A stretch of 64,000 nucleotides of DNA from positions 79,951 to 143,950 of the forward strand of contig CAYURP010000001.1 in the NCBI GenBank assembly GCA_964447175.1, in the 5' to 3' direction. Both the position numbers and the translations under genes were made by a program. Positions within the stretch are counted from its first letter, which is position 1, and each line of letters begins with the position of its first letter. This DNA comes from CAYURP01 sp964447175. Lineage in GTDB: Bacteria; Zixibacteria; MSB-5A5; SM23-73-2. Under the pieces are notes generated by a model. That model was not told where the DNA came from, ran no database searches, and saw only the letters and a program-made list of their open reading frames with translations. Positions 35,627 through 44,272 of the stretch are shown here, in pieces.

Positions 35627-35785
35627 GCTGGCTCTGAAACATGTGCTAAAAAGAGAGATCCTGAGCTAAGCTGTTCTGACAGCAAATCGTGATAAATGTA
35701 TTATTTAGGCTTAAAATGAACCTGGCAGGATTTGCGTAAATGTAGATAGATGCTTTGAGCTTACCCAAAGAAAAAAGGAGTTTGA

Positions 35786-37048
35786 ATGAAGAAAATAATA
35801 GCTTTGTTTGTCATCGTACTCGTGGTAGTGATTTGGCTGGTTTTCAATCCGTTTAAAAAATCCGAGTCCAATGAAAACAGCGCCACCAGGAGGTCGACTG
35901 CCACAGCCCAGCGGGGTAATCTGGTGATAGCCGTAAATTCAACCGGAGTTATAGAGCCTACCCTTACAGTGGAGCTGAAATCAAAGGCTTCTGGCGAAAT
36001 CATCGAGCTGCCCATCGAGGAAGGTGACATGGTAAAGAAGGGCCAGCTCATAGCCCGTCTTGACCAAAAAACTGCCAAAAACGAGTTTGACCAGGCTCAG
36101 GCTGATCTTGAGGTAGCTCAGGTGGCACTTTCTCAGGCCGAAAAACAACTTCAAAGGCAAAAACAGATGTACGAGCGGGAATTGATCTCAGAGCTGGATT
36201 ATGAAAATGCATTGCTGGCTAATGAACAGGCAAACTCCAACCTGGTCCGGACAAAAACAGCACTGGAAGACGCTAAGGAAAGGCTTTCTGATACCATTAT
36301 CAAATCGCCCATAGATGGTGTAGTCCTGCAAAAATTTGTGGAAAAAGGCCAGATCATAGCTTCGGGCATATCCGCCGTTACCGGTGGAACCACCATCGCA
36401 ACGGTTGCGGATATGTCCCGGGCATACGTTAAGACCTCAGTAGATGAGGTAGACATCGGGCAGATCGCACCGAACCAGAAAGCTACGGTTATAGCTGAGA
36501 CATATCCCGATCGTGAGTTCAACGGCGAAGTTCTGCGAATTCACCCCCTGGCAAAAGTGGATCAGAACGTAACTACTTTCGATGTAACCATTGAGGTGGA
36601 CAATTCGGAGGGATTGCTAATGGCAGGAATGAACGCCAGCGTGGAGATAATAGCAGGCTTCAAGGAGAATGTCTTATTGGTACCCCGGGAAGCCTTGACT
36701 GATGCCAGGTCCATAGCCCGGATGGTCGGCTTCAATCCAATGGGTGCCGGTCAGCAAAGCGATACGAGAAAACCACAAGGTGGAAGCTCAACAGGTGAGC
36801 CTCCTCCTGGGATGATGGCAGATAAATCTTCTAATCCCAAACGGATGGTTATTGTCGTTGCCAATGGTCAGGAGGAGCCGCGAGACGTGGAGATAGGGCT
36901 GTCCAATTTCGAGAAAGCAGAGATATTATCCGGTTTGTCTGAGGGGGATACAGTCCTCACAACAGTAACCTCCAAGGCACTCCAGGATCGGGAGGCTTTT
37001 CTGCAGCGAATCAGAGAGCACAGCCAGATTCCCGGTATGGGGAGGTAA
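35786..37048 (+). CDS. Second HlyD/MacA-type periplasmic adaptor
   Basis: The 420-residue protein has an N-terminal anchor ('IIALFVIVLVVVIWLVF'), a lipoyl motif 'KSKASGEIIELPIEEGDMVK', a long coiled-coil hairpin (about 115-175, 'ALSQAEKQLQRQKQMYEREL'), the second lipoyl region and a barrel domain. A Gly/Ser/Pro-rich insert lies near residues 320-345 ('RKPQGGSSTGEPPPG'). GGAG precedes the ATG. It is longer than the first adaptor and has a full hairpin. It is followed 4 bp later by a permease and probably forms a second pump with it. Confidence 0.9.
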   Translation: MKKIIALFVIVLVVVIWLVFNPFKKSESNENSATRRSTATAQRGNLVIAVNSTGVIEPTLTVELKSKASGEIIELPIEEGDMVKKGQLIARLDQKTAKNEFDQAQADLEVAQVALSQAEKQLQRQKQMYERELISELDYENALLANEQANSNLVRTKTALEDAKERLSDTIIKSPIDGVVLQKFVEKGQIIASGISAVTGGTTIATVADMSRAYVKTSVDEVDIGQIAPNQKATVIAETYPDREFNGEVLRIHPLAKVDQNVTTFDVTIEVDNSEGLLMAGMNASVEIIAGFKENVLLVPREALTDARSIARMVGFNPMGAGQQSDTRKPQGGSSTGEPPPGMMADKSSNPKRMVIVVANGQEEPRDVEIGLSNFEKAEILSGLSEGDTVLTTVTSKALQDREAFLQRIREHSQIPGMGR

Positions 37049-37052
37049 AAGA

Positions 37053-38270
37053 ATGATTTTAGGCGAGCTTATCGGAGTCAGTATCAGCTCCTTACAGGCT
37101 AACAAGGTCAGATCTTTTTTGACCATGCTGGGGATAATAATTGGAGTGGCTGCGGTCATCACCATGATCTCCCTGGGCCAGGGAGCAAAAAAGGCAGTGT
37201 CCGACCGACTGGAAGCATTGGGAACCAATCTTTTGTATATCAGATCAGGAGCGCCTCGTATGGGAGGCGTCAGGGGACCTGTGGGAGCCCTGGAGCGGTT
37301 GGATGAGAAAGACTTAAAGAGACTCAAAGCTGAATGCACAGCCGTGGATAATATCGTGCCGGAGATCACCGGGTCCCGGCAGGTGATTTATGGCAACTCA
37401 AACTGGAACACCATGGTCATCGGCACCAGTCCGGAATACTTTGAGATGAGAAACTTTAACATTGCCGAAGGTGAAGAGTTTACCCAGAGCGACGTAAACG
37501 CATTCAGAAGGGTAGCGGTAGTTGGCCCCACCTTGGTGGAGAACGTTTTTGGAAAGGTCGATCCTGTGGGCAAATCCATAAGGATAGGTCGGATTAGATT
37601 TGACGTGATTGGTGTGACCGAATCCAAGGGCTTATCCGGAGGCTGGATGGATTATGATGACATGGTCCTGATTCCTTATACCACGGCTCAGAAACGAGTC
37701 TTTGGCATAGACTATTTGAACCGTCTGGTTGCCCGTTTAAAAGACGAATCCCTGGTTCAGCCCGCCTATTTGGAGATCGAGAGAATTCTGAGGGAATCCC
37801 ACCGACTCCGGCCTGACCAGGAGAACGACTTTTTCATCCAGTCCCAGTCCGATTTCACCGAAGCCAGAGAACAAGCCACCCAGACCCTGACTTATCTTCT
37901 GGCAGGAGTAGCCTTGGTCTCTCTGATAGTCGGGGGCATAGGCATAATGAACATCATGCTGGTCTCGGTCACCGAAAGAACCCGGGAGATCGGCGTTCGC
38001 ATGGCAATAGGAGCCAGGCGCAGAGATATCCTGATCCAGTTCGTAATCGAATCTGTCAGTCTCTCCTTATTAGGTGGGATTATGGGTATATTTATGGGAA
38101 TAGGGGGTTCCTGGGCATTAGCAAAATTTTTCGGGTGGAGTACGTTTATTGCGCCCGGTTCAGTAGCCCTGTCATTTCTTTTTGCCTTTGCCGTAGGCAT
38201 CTTTTTCGGCATCTACCCCGCCCGCAAAGCCTCCCTTTTACATCCCATTGAGGCTTTGAGGTACGAGTAA
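37053..38270 (+). CDS. MacB-like ABC permease without ATPase domain
   Basis: The 405-residue protein covers the MacB permease only: a helix at about 20-45, a MacB periplasmic core domain ('MGGVRGPVGALERLDEKDLK'), and three C-terminal helices with 'GIGIMNIMLVSVTERTREIG' and the ending 'HPIEALRYE'. It is close to the C-terminal half of the macB-like gene at 30640. It lacks the ATPase domain and no separate ATPase gene lies beside it, so it needs an ATPase from elsewhere, or may share the one encoded upstream. GGAGG precedes the ATG. 38271-38396 after it holds nothing recognisable. Confidence 0.9.
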   Translation: MILGELIGVSISSLQANKVRSFLTMLGIIIGVAAVITMISLGQGAKKAVSDRLEALGTNLLYIRSGAPRMGGVRGPVGALERLDEKDLKRLKAECTAVDNIVPEITGSRQVIYGNSNWNTMVIGTSPEYFEMRNFNIAEGEEFTQSDVNAFRRVAVVGPTLVENVFGKVDPVGKSIRIGRIRFDVIGVTESKGLSGGWMDYDDMVLIPYTTAQKRVFGIDYLNRLVARLKDESLVQPAYLEIERILRESHRLRPDQENDFFIQSQSDFTEAREQATQTLTYLLAGVALVSLIVGGIGIMNIMLVSVTERTREIGVRMAIGARRRDILIQFVIESVSLSLLGGIMGIFMGIGGSWALAKFFGWSTFIAPGSVALSFLFAFAVGIFFGIYPARKASLLHPIEALRYE

Positions 38271-38396
38271 AACCACAAGAATTCTTGCTTGATAATTACC
38301 AGTACAGGGTGGTGAGGAAATTACACGAATATCTGAAGCGGAATCAGACTCTTACTGCTTTGGGGTCGGTATTTCTTGGCATCCAAAAATTTATAC

Positions 38397-38425
38397 TTGA
38401 CAATCGGGACGGAAATTAGTATATG
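38397..38425 (+). promoter_or_regulatory. Sigma-70-like promoter for uORF/PHP-ATPase
   Basis: TTGACA at 38397-38402 and TATATG at 38420-38425 are 17 bp apart. Start of transcription would be near 38432, with the SD AGGAG of the small ORF at 38434. Confidence 0.6.
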
Positions 38426-38447
38426 GTAACTACAGGAGCAGAGAAAA

Positions 38448-38567
38448 ATGGGGAAACCCCAGGGAATTTATGTGGTACATTGGCCTAGCGCTATGAAGAA
38501 AAACTTTATTGGTATTTCACGAAGGTTTAGTATACAGAAAACTAGACTGAGAGGAAAGCAGGCGTGA
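38448..38567 (+). CDS. Upstream small ORF (39 residues), coupled to PHP-ATPase
   Basis: ATG at 38448 has AGGAG nine bases upstream. The frame reads 'MGKPQGIYVVHWPSAM', then 'GISRRFSIQK', ending 'RGKQA' with TGA at 38565-38567, which overlaps the GTG start of the next gene (GTGA). The small product is basic and not recognised. The overlap means its translation probably controls that of the downstream gene, as a leader peptide or as a small partner protein. Confidence 0.5.
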   Translation: MGKPQGIYVVHWPSAMKKNFIGISRRFSIQKTRLRGKQA

Positions 38568-41320
38568 GCCCACAAGGTTTGTCTTTCAAGAAGTTCGATT
38601 TACATATCCATACTCCTGCCTCGCAGTGTTTTGCTGATAGATTTGAGGATGAGAAATCAGCAGCACAAGCGATAGTCAAAGAGGCGACTAAGAAAGAATT
38701 AGCAGCAATAGCAATCACTGATCATAATACCGGCAGATTCATAGATTTGGTGAGAAGGGAAGCCAAAGGGACGAATCTTACTGTTTTCCCGGGAGTAGAA
38801 ATCACCGTTGGAGATGCCCATAATCATGTTTTAGCAATTCTGGATGTGGATAAGACAAGCACGGATATCGATGAGCTATTGATGGTGCTGGGTATTCCAA
38901 GCAAGGTTCGGGGCAAGAAAGAAGCGTTTTCGGACAAGACTGTAGTCCAAGCAATAGACATAATATGCAAAAGACCTTTCCACGGCATCGTTGTCCCGGC
39001 ACACATTGACACAACAAATGGTATCTTTGAGCAGATGACAGGTCAGCCCCGAATAGAGGTAATCCAAAAGCCCGAAATCATAGCAGTAGAAGCGGTGGAC
39101 TACGCAAAAGTGTCCAAATTGTTAAGTGGCCAAGATCCAAACTACAGACGAAAACTTACGGTTTATCAGTCTTCCGACAATCCGAGCCTCGGCGATGACG
39201 GGAAACTCATTACATCAGGAGCCCATTCGGGGATGCATAGTATTAATGGTATCGGATATAGATACACGTACTTCAATGTGGATGAGAAAATCAATTTAGA
39301 GAGTCTGCGACAATGCTTCATTGATCCCGAGGTAAGAATAAGACAAAGCTGGGAATACGAGAAAGGTGTCTACCCCCACGTGAAGAAGGTAAATATCAAT
39401 AGTGGTTTTCTGGACGACGTCAAAGCTGAGTTTCATCCAGGTTTGAATAGCATATTAGGTGCTAAAGGAGTGGGCAAGTCTCTTTTGATAGAATTCATAA
39501 GATTTGCACTTGATCAAGAGCCGTCACAAGAGGAAGCAAAAATTGATCATGTTAACAAATTGGAAGCGCAACTACGTCAGTATGGTGAGGTTGAAGTTAT
39601 AGCCTGTGACGAAACCGGGAAAGAATTCCAGATCAAAAGAACCTATGACCCTGCGGAAAACAACCCCCTTCATTGCATAGATATATCTAAAAATGAAGTT
39701 ATTGATGTCAATATCTCTAAGTTATTCCCAGTTATTGCACTTAGCCAAAACGAGATTATCAAGATAGCTGAAGACAAAGCGGATGAACAGTTACGCTTCA
39801 TTGACAGATTTTTTGATTTTCATTTGTACAAGGATCAAATTGATTATCTGGAAGACGAGTTGCAAGAGCTAGATAGAGAATTCTCAACTACAATCAGATC
39901 TTTTCATGAAGGAGCGAAGTTGACAAAACAACTACAAACTGCAAAGGTTGAATTGGAAAGACTCACAGAGCAACTCAAAAATCCTATCTTTACGGAAATA
40001 GGGAAGTACGAATCAAAGGATAAAGTTTTTAGCACTCAGGAGAGGTACTTAGCTACTTTGAAGGATTACATCTTGAAGCTCATAAATATCATCAAACAGG
40101 AGAAGACACCTGTCCTAGGTGCGGACTTGTCGAATGACCCTTCGCTCAAGAGGAACATGGATATACTCACGACAACAAAATCAAAGTTGTTGGATGACCT
40201 TACTTCTCACATAGAAATGGTAGATACATCTACTCAAAGAGTGATTGCTGAACATCAAAAATCGTTGCCAGCCTTTAATCAGAAGAAAAACGAATTAAAA
40301 GAAATAGTGCTGAAGTTAGGGGGGGATGTCCAATCCTTAGAGCAAAAAAGGAAAAATAAGATAAAAGAAATAGAGAATATTGAAACGAAGTTGTCGTCTA
40401 CAGAAGCAAAAGCACAACGAACAAAAGAGATATTTGAGAAAAGGGAGGAGATGCTTCGGGAACTGAAGGGAGTATATAGTTCATATTTTCGAGAAAGGAA
40501 GGGAAAATGCGAATTCTTTGAAAAGGCGTCCGATGGCAACCTCAAGATCGAAATACAAGAATCATCTAATATAGACGAATTCAAGAATCGTCTGCTAAGT
40601 TTGAAACGAGGATCATATTTGAGAGATGTTGAAATAGAACAGATATGTGAAAAAGTCTCTCCTCAAGATTTTATTCTAGAATTACTCAGGTATGACATAT
40701 TGCTGGTAGACAAACCATCACAGGCGGGCAGTAGAATTAAGCAATTATCCAGAATGGCTGAATTACCTCCTGAAAAAATTAAGGGGCTCGTTGATTACCT
40801 GCTGGTACTAATTGAGGATGGACAATTAGAGTACGAGGACTTATTACGTTTGCAATATAAGGCATACCCTGTAGATCGACCTGTCATTATGTACAACATA
40901 GGAGACAATACTAATCCCAAATATGAATCTTTAGACAAGGTGTCGACAGGGCAAAAATGCACAGCAATGCTCATTCTGGCGTTAAGCGATAGCAAGATGC
41001 CCATAATTATTGATCAACCAGAAGATTCTATAGACATAAAAACAATTTGGCACGATATGTGTTTGAAGATTAGAAGTGGAAAGGAACGAAGACAGTTTAT
41101 ATTCACCACTCACAATTCCAGTGTGGCTGTCGCTTCTGATACCGATAAGTTCATGATAATGACAGGCACAGCCTCCAGTGGAGAGATCGTTTTGTCTGGC
41201 ACCGTGGACAATGAAAACATAAGGAAAGAAATCATTGACTATCTGGAGGGTGGGCTCACAACATATAGGTTGAAATATCTGAAATACAACATGCCGAAGG
41301 CTATGGACGGATCAAAGTAG
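38564..41320 (+). CDS. TrlF-like PHP domain + AAA/SMC ATPase
   Basis: The 918-residue protein joins two parts. Residues 8-290 form a PHP hydrolase domain with metal-binding motifs 'FDLHIHTPAS', 'ITDHN', 'PGVEI' and 'VPAHID'. Residues 280-918 form an SMC/RecN-type ATPase with Walker A 'GAKGVGKS' near 300, a coiled coil about 420-700, signature 'STGQK' near 792, Walker B 'PIIIDQPED' near 810 and the His switch 'TTHNS'. Such PHP-ATPase fusions (the TrlF family) are suspected phage-defence or nucleic-acid-processing proteins; the substrate is unknown. It stands as a single gene with its own promoter and GTG start, lacks housekeeping neighbours, and looks horizontally acquired. Confidence 0.8.
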   Translation: MSPQGLSFKKFDLHIHTPASQCFADRFEDEKSAAQAIVKEATKKELAAIAITDHNTGRFIDLVRREAKGTNLTVFPGVEITVGDAHNHVLAILDVDKTSTDIDELLMVLGIPSKVRGKKEAFSDKTVVQAIDIICKRPFHGIVVPAHIDTTNGIFEQMTGQPRIEVIQKPEIIAVEAVDYAKVSKLLSGQDPNYRRKLTVYQSSDNPSLGDDGKLITSGAHSGMHSINGIGYRYTYFNVDEKINLESLRQCFIDPEVRIRQSWEYEKGVYPHVKKVNINSGFLDDVKAEFHPGLNSILGAKGVGKSLLIEFIRFALDQEPSQEEAKIDHVNKLEAQLRQYGEVEVIACDETGKEFQIKRTYDPAENNPLHCIDISKNEVIDVNISKLFPVIALSQNEIIKIAEDKADEQLRFIDRFFDFHLYKDQIDYLEDELQELDREFSTTIRSFHEGAKLTKQLQTAKVELERLTEQLKNPIFTEIGKYESKDKVFSTQERYLATLKDYILKLINIIKQEKTPVLGADLSNDPSLKRNMDILTTTKSKLLDDLTSHIEMVDTSTQRVIAEHQKSLPAFNQKKNELKEIVLKLGGDVQSLEQKRKNKIKEIENIETKLSSTEAKAQRTKEIFEKREEMLRELKGVYSSYFRERKGKCEFFEKASDGNLKIEIQESSNIDEFKNRLLSLKRGSYLRDVEIEQICEKVSPQDFILELLRYDILLVDKPSQAGSRIKQLSRMAELPPEKIKGLVDYLLVLIEDGQLEYEDLLRLQYKAYPVDRPVIMYNIGDNTNPKYESLDKVSTGQKCTAMLILALSDSKMPIIIDQPEDSIDIKTIWHDMCLKIRSGKERRQFIFTTHNSSVAVASDTDKFMIMTGTASSGEIVLSGTVDNENIRKEIIDYLEGGLTTYRLKYLKYNMPKAMDGSK

Positions 41321-41482
41321 TAAAACTGAAATTATTTCGAAACGTATCGGCATTAAGAAATGCGGATGCCGAGGGACGAATGAGTTTCGGCAATTTCCCC
41401 CCGCAAAATGCGGGGGGTCTTGTGACTATTACCGAAGCATCACAGATAATATCAAGGCTGCAGCTTATATGTTATCTTTGAT

Positions 41483-41758
41483 TTATCTGAAGTTTTCCGA
41501 GTGAATCATGAACTTATCATCTAATTTGTAGATCCCTTCTGTCGGAAAGTTCTGCGCTGCTTTAGCGATCACTTTACGTATAGACTCAGCATCTTTTGCA
41601 TCCCACTCACAGTATAATTTGCCTTCCTCGCGTGCATACCAGCTTCTAACCCAGTAAGCATCAACTCCGTGATTCGCCTTGATGGCCTTAGCAACAGGTG
41701 TAGCGGCTTCCAAGGTCAGCTCTTTGCCTGCGGGATGAATAACTAAGAATTTTGCCAT
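41483..41758 (-). CDS. DUF4242-like small protein
   Basis: The 91-residue protein starts at an ATG with a perfect AAGGAGGTGA site. It has 'FLVIHPAGKELTLEAATPVA', 'DAYWVRSWYAREEGKLYCEW' and 'DAESIRKVIAKA', a pattern of ferredoxin-fold proteins grouped with DUF4242 or nickel-binding-like annotations. The fold is probably a compact alpha/beta barrel; function is unknown. No neighbour gives a clue. Confidence 0.65.
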   Translation of the reverse strand: MAKFLVIHPAGKELTLEAATPVAKAIKANHGVDAYWVRSWYAREEGKLYCEWDAKDAESIRKVIAKAAQNFPTEGIYKLDDKFMIHSENFR

Positions 41759-42599
41759 TTTTTGTCACCTCCTTCGCCATTTCATACCTTATGTTATGCA
41801 ATTTACTTCAAGTAGTCAAGAAAAAAACACCTTCAACTTGGGCCAGGTCCGTGACCAAGTTGTGTCCAGCGAAATCTTGTAGGCACTAATTTCCTCCGTG
41901 CCAGCGCGAATAAATTCGTGCCTACAATTTATCATCAGATTTACAAAAAAAGAGATTGTTCAGTATGTAGCGGAAGACTTTTCCGCCTCGGGCGGATTCC
42001 GCCACAGACGGGGAGCCTCCCATTTTAAGTTCTAATGGAAACCTTATGGTTTCCTCTTTCCCCATCCCGTCCCCTGGAAGACTAAAGTCTTCCTCTACAT
42101 AACTTTTACATCCCATTGAAGCTTTGAGGTATGAATAAAAGCCCACAATAATTTTATTCCTTGTTGGAATTAGATTTTCAATTTTGTAGTTGCCCAATTT
42201 ATTGGGCTTTTTTAACCGATGAATCGGCAAACTACAAATTCAGTTGATGAATCGAGAAACTACAAATCTGTTTCATCTGTTGGAAATCATCATAAGATTG
42301 GATTTATCCCCCCCGACCCCTGGAAGACTAAAGTCTTCCGCTACATAATAAAACAATCTCCTTTCGTGCTGTTGGGTCCCCAGACCCAACAGATGATTAG
42401 ACTTTTCCCACCAGGTCAGGGGACCTGGCGGCACTGGTATAACCAGGTGAACCTGAAGTCGAAGATCCCGCCCCAGGCGGGGGTTCACACTCCAATAGCA
42501 AAAGCCCACCTTGAGGCAAGGTGGGCTACCCAGTCCCGATCCCTGGAAAACTGAAGTTTTCCACTACATAATGAATACATTATAATAGCCCAGCTTAAA
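41759..42599. repeat. Repeat-dense spacer: GTAG-headed hairpins (841 bp, no gene)
   Basis: Elements seen: 41879-41925 (GTAG, GCAC...GTGC pair, CTAC), 41966-42020 (GTAG CGGAAGAC...), 42071-42097 and 42317-42344 (GGAAGACT/AGTCTTCC, CTAC), 42186-42235 (GTAG TTGCCCAAT/ATTGGGC then CCGAT/ATCGG, CTAC), 42369-42440 (GTTGGG/CCCAAC and CCAGGTC/GACCTGG, bounded by GTGC and GCAC), 42503-42529 (CCCACCTTG/CAAGGTGGG, CTAC) and 42541-42567 (GGAAAACT/AGTTTTCC, CTAC). Frames that cross these repeats are not considered genes. Confidence 0.75.
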
Positions 42600-43874
42600 T
42601 TACCTAATGACCCAGATGCGGACCCTGACCCAATCGACGACAGTATCATTGCTTTGCCGGGTCACTCTGATTATGGAATTGTCCAGATCGTACCAGTAAG
42701 CTCCCCTATACGTGGTGCTATTTTGGAAGCCTCCGAAGCCTTCTTGATGGGGCCCCGTAACGCCCCCGCTGTTGTCATAGAACACAAGGTCAACAACATA
42801 ATCATTATAGCTGCCTCCAAGATTGTGGGTGAACGTTTTGGTCTCGCCTTGACTGATCGACACCCACCCGCTGTTATAGTCGGGCTGGGGGAAACCGAAG
42901 TAGTTCTTGACTTCATTGTCGGATACGTCGATATTGCCTTCCACATCCAGCTTTTCACTGGGACTTGTAGTTCCGATGCCTACATTGCCTGCGCTTTCAA
43001 TAAACATCTTTGTTGTAGCATTTGTTTGAAAATGTAAATCTGCCCAGCCACCTCCTCCGGCATGAGCATTAATTTTAAAACCATCTCCGCCACCATCATG
43101 CTTTAACTCCCCATAAACGGTTGAATAAGTAGGGTCTTCTCCGACTCGGATATGGTTTGCCACGTGAAGATCATCATTCGGGGTGGTGGTTCCGATGCCC
43201 ACGTTGGCGTTTCTGAGTACAATCTTATTACCGGGATCATCAATTTCCAAGTAAACTTGATTTCCTATGCCGTCAGGGTCACCAAGCCTAACATTATAAC
43301 CGTTTGTTACAATAGAAGGCTCAGCAAGATTTGGATATACTCCAAAGTCTCCACCTCCAACTGTTAGCTTTTCACCGGGGCTTGCCGTCCCGACGCCTAC
43401 CTTGTCCGTGTTGGCCTCTAATCTAACCACTGACCCATCATCTACCCATCCCCCACCACTGCCAACGACGGATCCAGCTACGGCTGCACTGTCTGCCACC
43501 AGCGCCCGATAAGCATAGGGCATGCTGGTTAACCTGATTCTGGGAGAAATCTCCGCATCTGTGCCCACGGTTATTCCGAAATACCTAACGGTGTCGTCGA
43601 AAAGGGAAGCGGGTATGGGATTTGTTCCTCCCAGTATTACGTTAAACAATCCGTCGGTCACCGTTACCCCGGAATGATACTCATACCACAAAGAATCATT
43701 CCCTGATTCAGAACCATAGATTTTGAAGTTCAAATCATACGAGCCGTTCAACGGATCCCCAGTATCACTGGTCAACATTCCCTGATAGTTGATCATATGA
43801 GGAATCTCAGCCCAGCAGGGATTGGCTACCAGACTGAGAAGAGCTATGATGGTTAATATAAAAAGCGCACGCAT
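42600..43874 (-). CDS. Secreted surface/tail-fibre-like repeat protein
   Basis: The chosen start is the ATG at 43874, 6 bases after GGAGG; a GTG at 43877 is closer. The 424-residue protein has a signal peptide (ends '..NPCWAEIP'), a conserved N-terminal module ('MINYQGMLTSDTGDPLNG', 'LFNVILGGTNPIP', 'SPRIRLTSMPYAYRALVADS') and three 'VG(I/V)GT..P...L' repeats, as in phage tail-fibre and surface stalk proteins. The end has a beta-rich domain ('GVTGPHQEGFGGF'). It shares its first 150 residues with the gene at 44273 but has a different C-terminus. Function unknown; likely a cell-surface adhesin or appendage. Confidence 0.75.
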   Translation of the reverse strand: MRALFILTIIALLSLVANPCWAEIPHMINYQGMLTSDTGDPLNGSYDLNFKIYGSESGNDSLWYEYHSGVTVTDGLFNVILGGTNPIPASLFDDTVRYFGITVGTDAEISPRIRLTSMPYAYRALVADSAAVAGSVVGSGGGWVDDGSVVRLEANTDKVGVGTASPGEKLTVGGGDFGVYPNLAEPSIVTNGYNVRLGDPDGIGNQVYLEIDDPGNKIVLRNANVGIGTTTPNDDLHVANHIRVGEDPTYSTVYGELKHDGGGDGFKINAHAGGGGWADLHFQTNATTKMFIESAGNVGIGTTSPSEKLDVEGNIDVSDNEVKNYFGFPQPDYNSGWVSISQGETKTFTHNLGGSYNDYVVDLVFYDNSGGVTGPHQEGFGGFQNSTTYRGAYWYDLDNSIIRVTRQSNDTVVDWVRVRIWVIR

Positions 43875-43877
43875 CAC

Positions 43878-44272
43878 ATACCTCCGATTGGTTTGAGGGT
43901 TAACGTTTTTAAATAATTAAATGGAAAATTCTTTCTATGGCAAGAAAAAAGTAGCAGTGGAGCTCTGCCTCCGCCTGGTAATTGCTTCTGTAGTTACTCA
44001 ATTTATTGGGATTTGTTAGCTCGATGAATCGACAATTGCAGAATAATCTGTTTCATCTGTTGGGAAGCAACATAGAGTTGAGTTCACCCCACTTCTTCCC
44101 CTGGAAGACTGAAGTCTTCCACTACATTTTAAAAATCCCCTGGAAACCTTTCGTGCTGTCGGGTCCCCAGACCCGACACATAATTGGGCTCTTCCCGCCA
44201 GGTCAGGGGCCTGGCGAGCACAAGAGATAAGATCACATGATCTTCCGACTTTCGTTTCAAATATGACCTTGT
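43878..44272. repeat. Repeat-rich spacer between paralogous surface genes (395 bp)
   Basis: It contains a degenerate GTAG TTACTCAAT... element (43990-44050), a GGAAGACT/AGTCTTCC hairpin ending CTAC (44098-44125) and the paired GTCGGG/CCCGAC and CCAGGTC/GGCCTGG hairpins (44155-44225). No gene is apparent. Confidence 0.7.

Noticed and set aside
41922..42230. 102-codon minus-strand frame, and 42219-42554 plus-strand frame
   Set aside because: Both run through hairpin repeats; their sequences have no family match and no ribosome-binding site, and they change wherever the repeats do.
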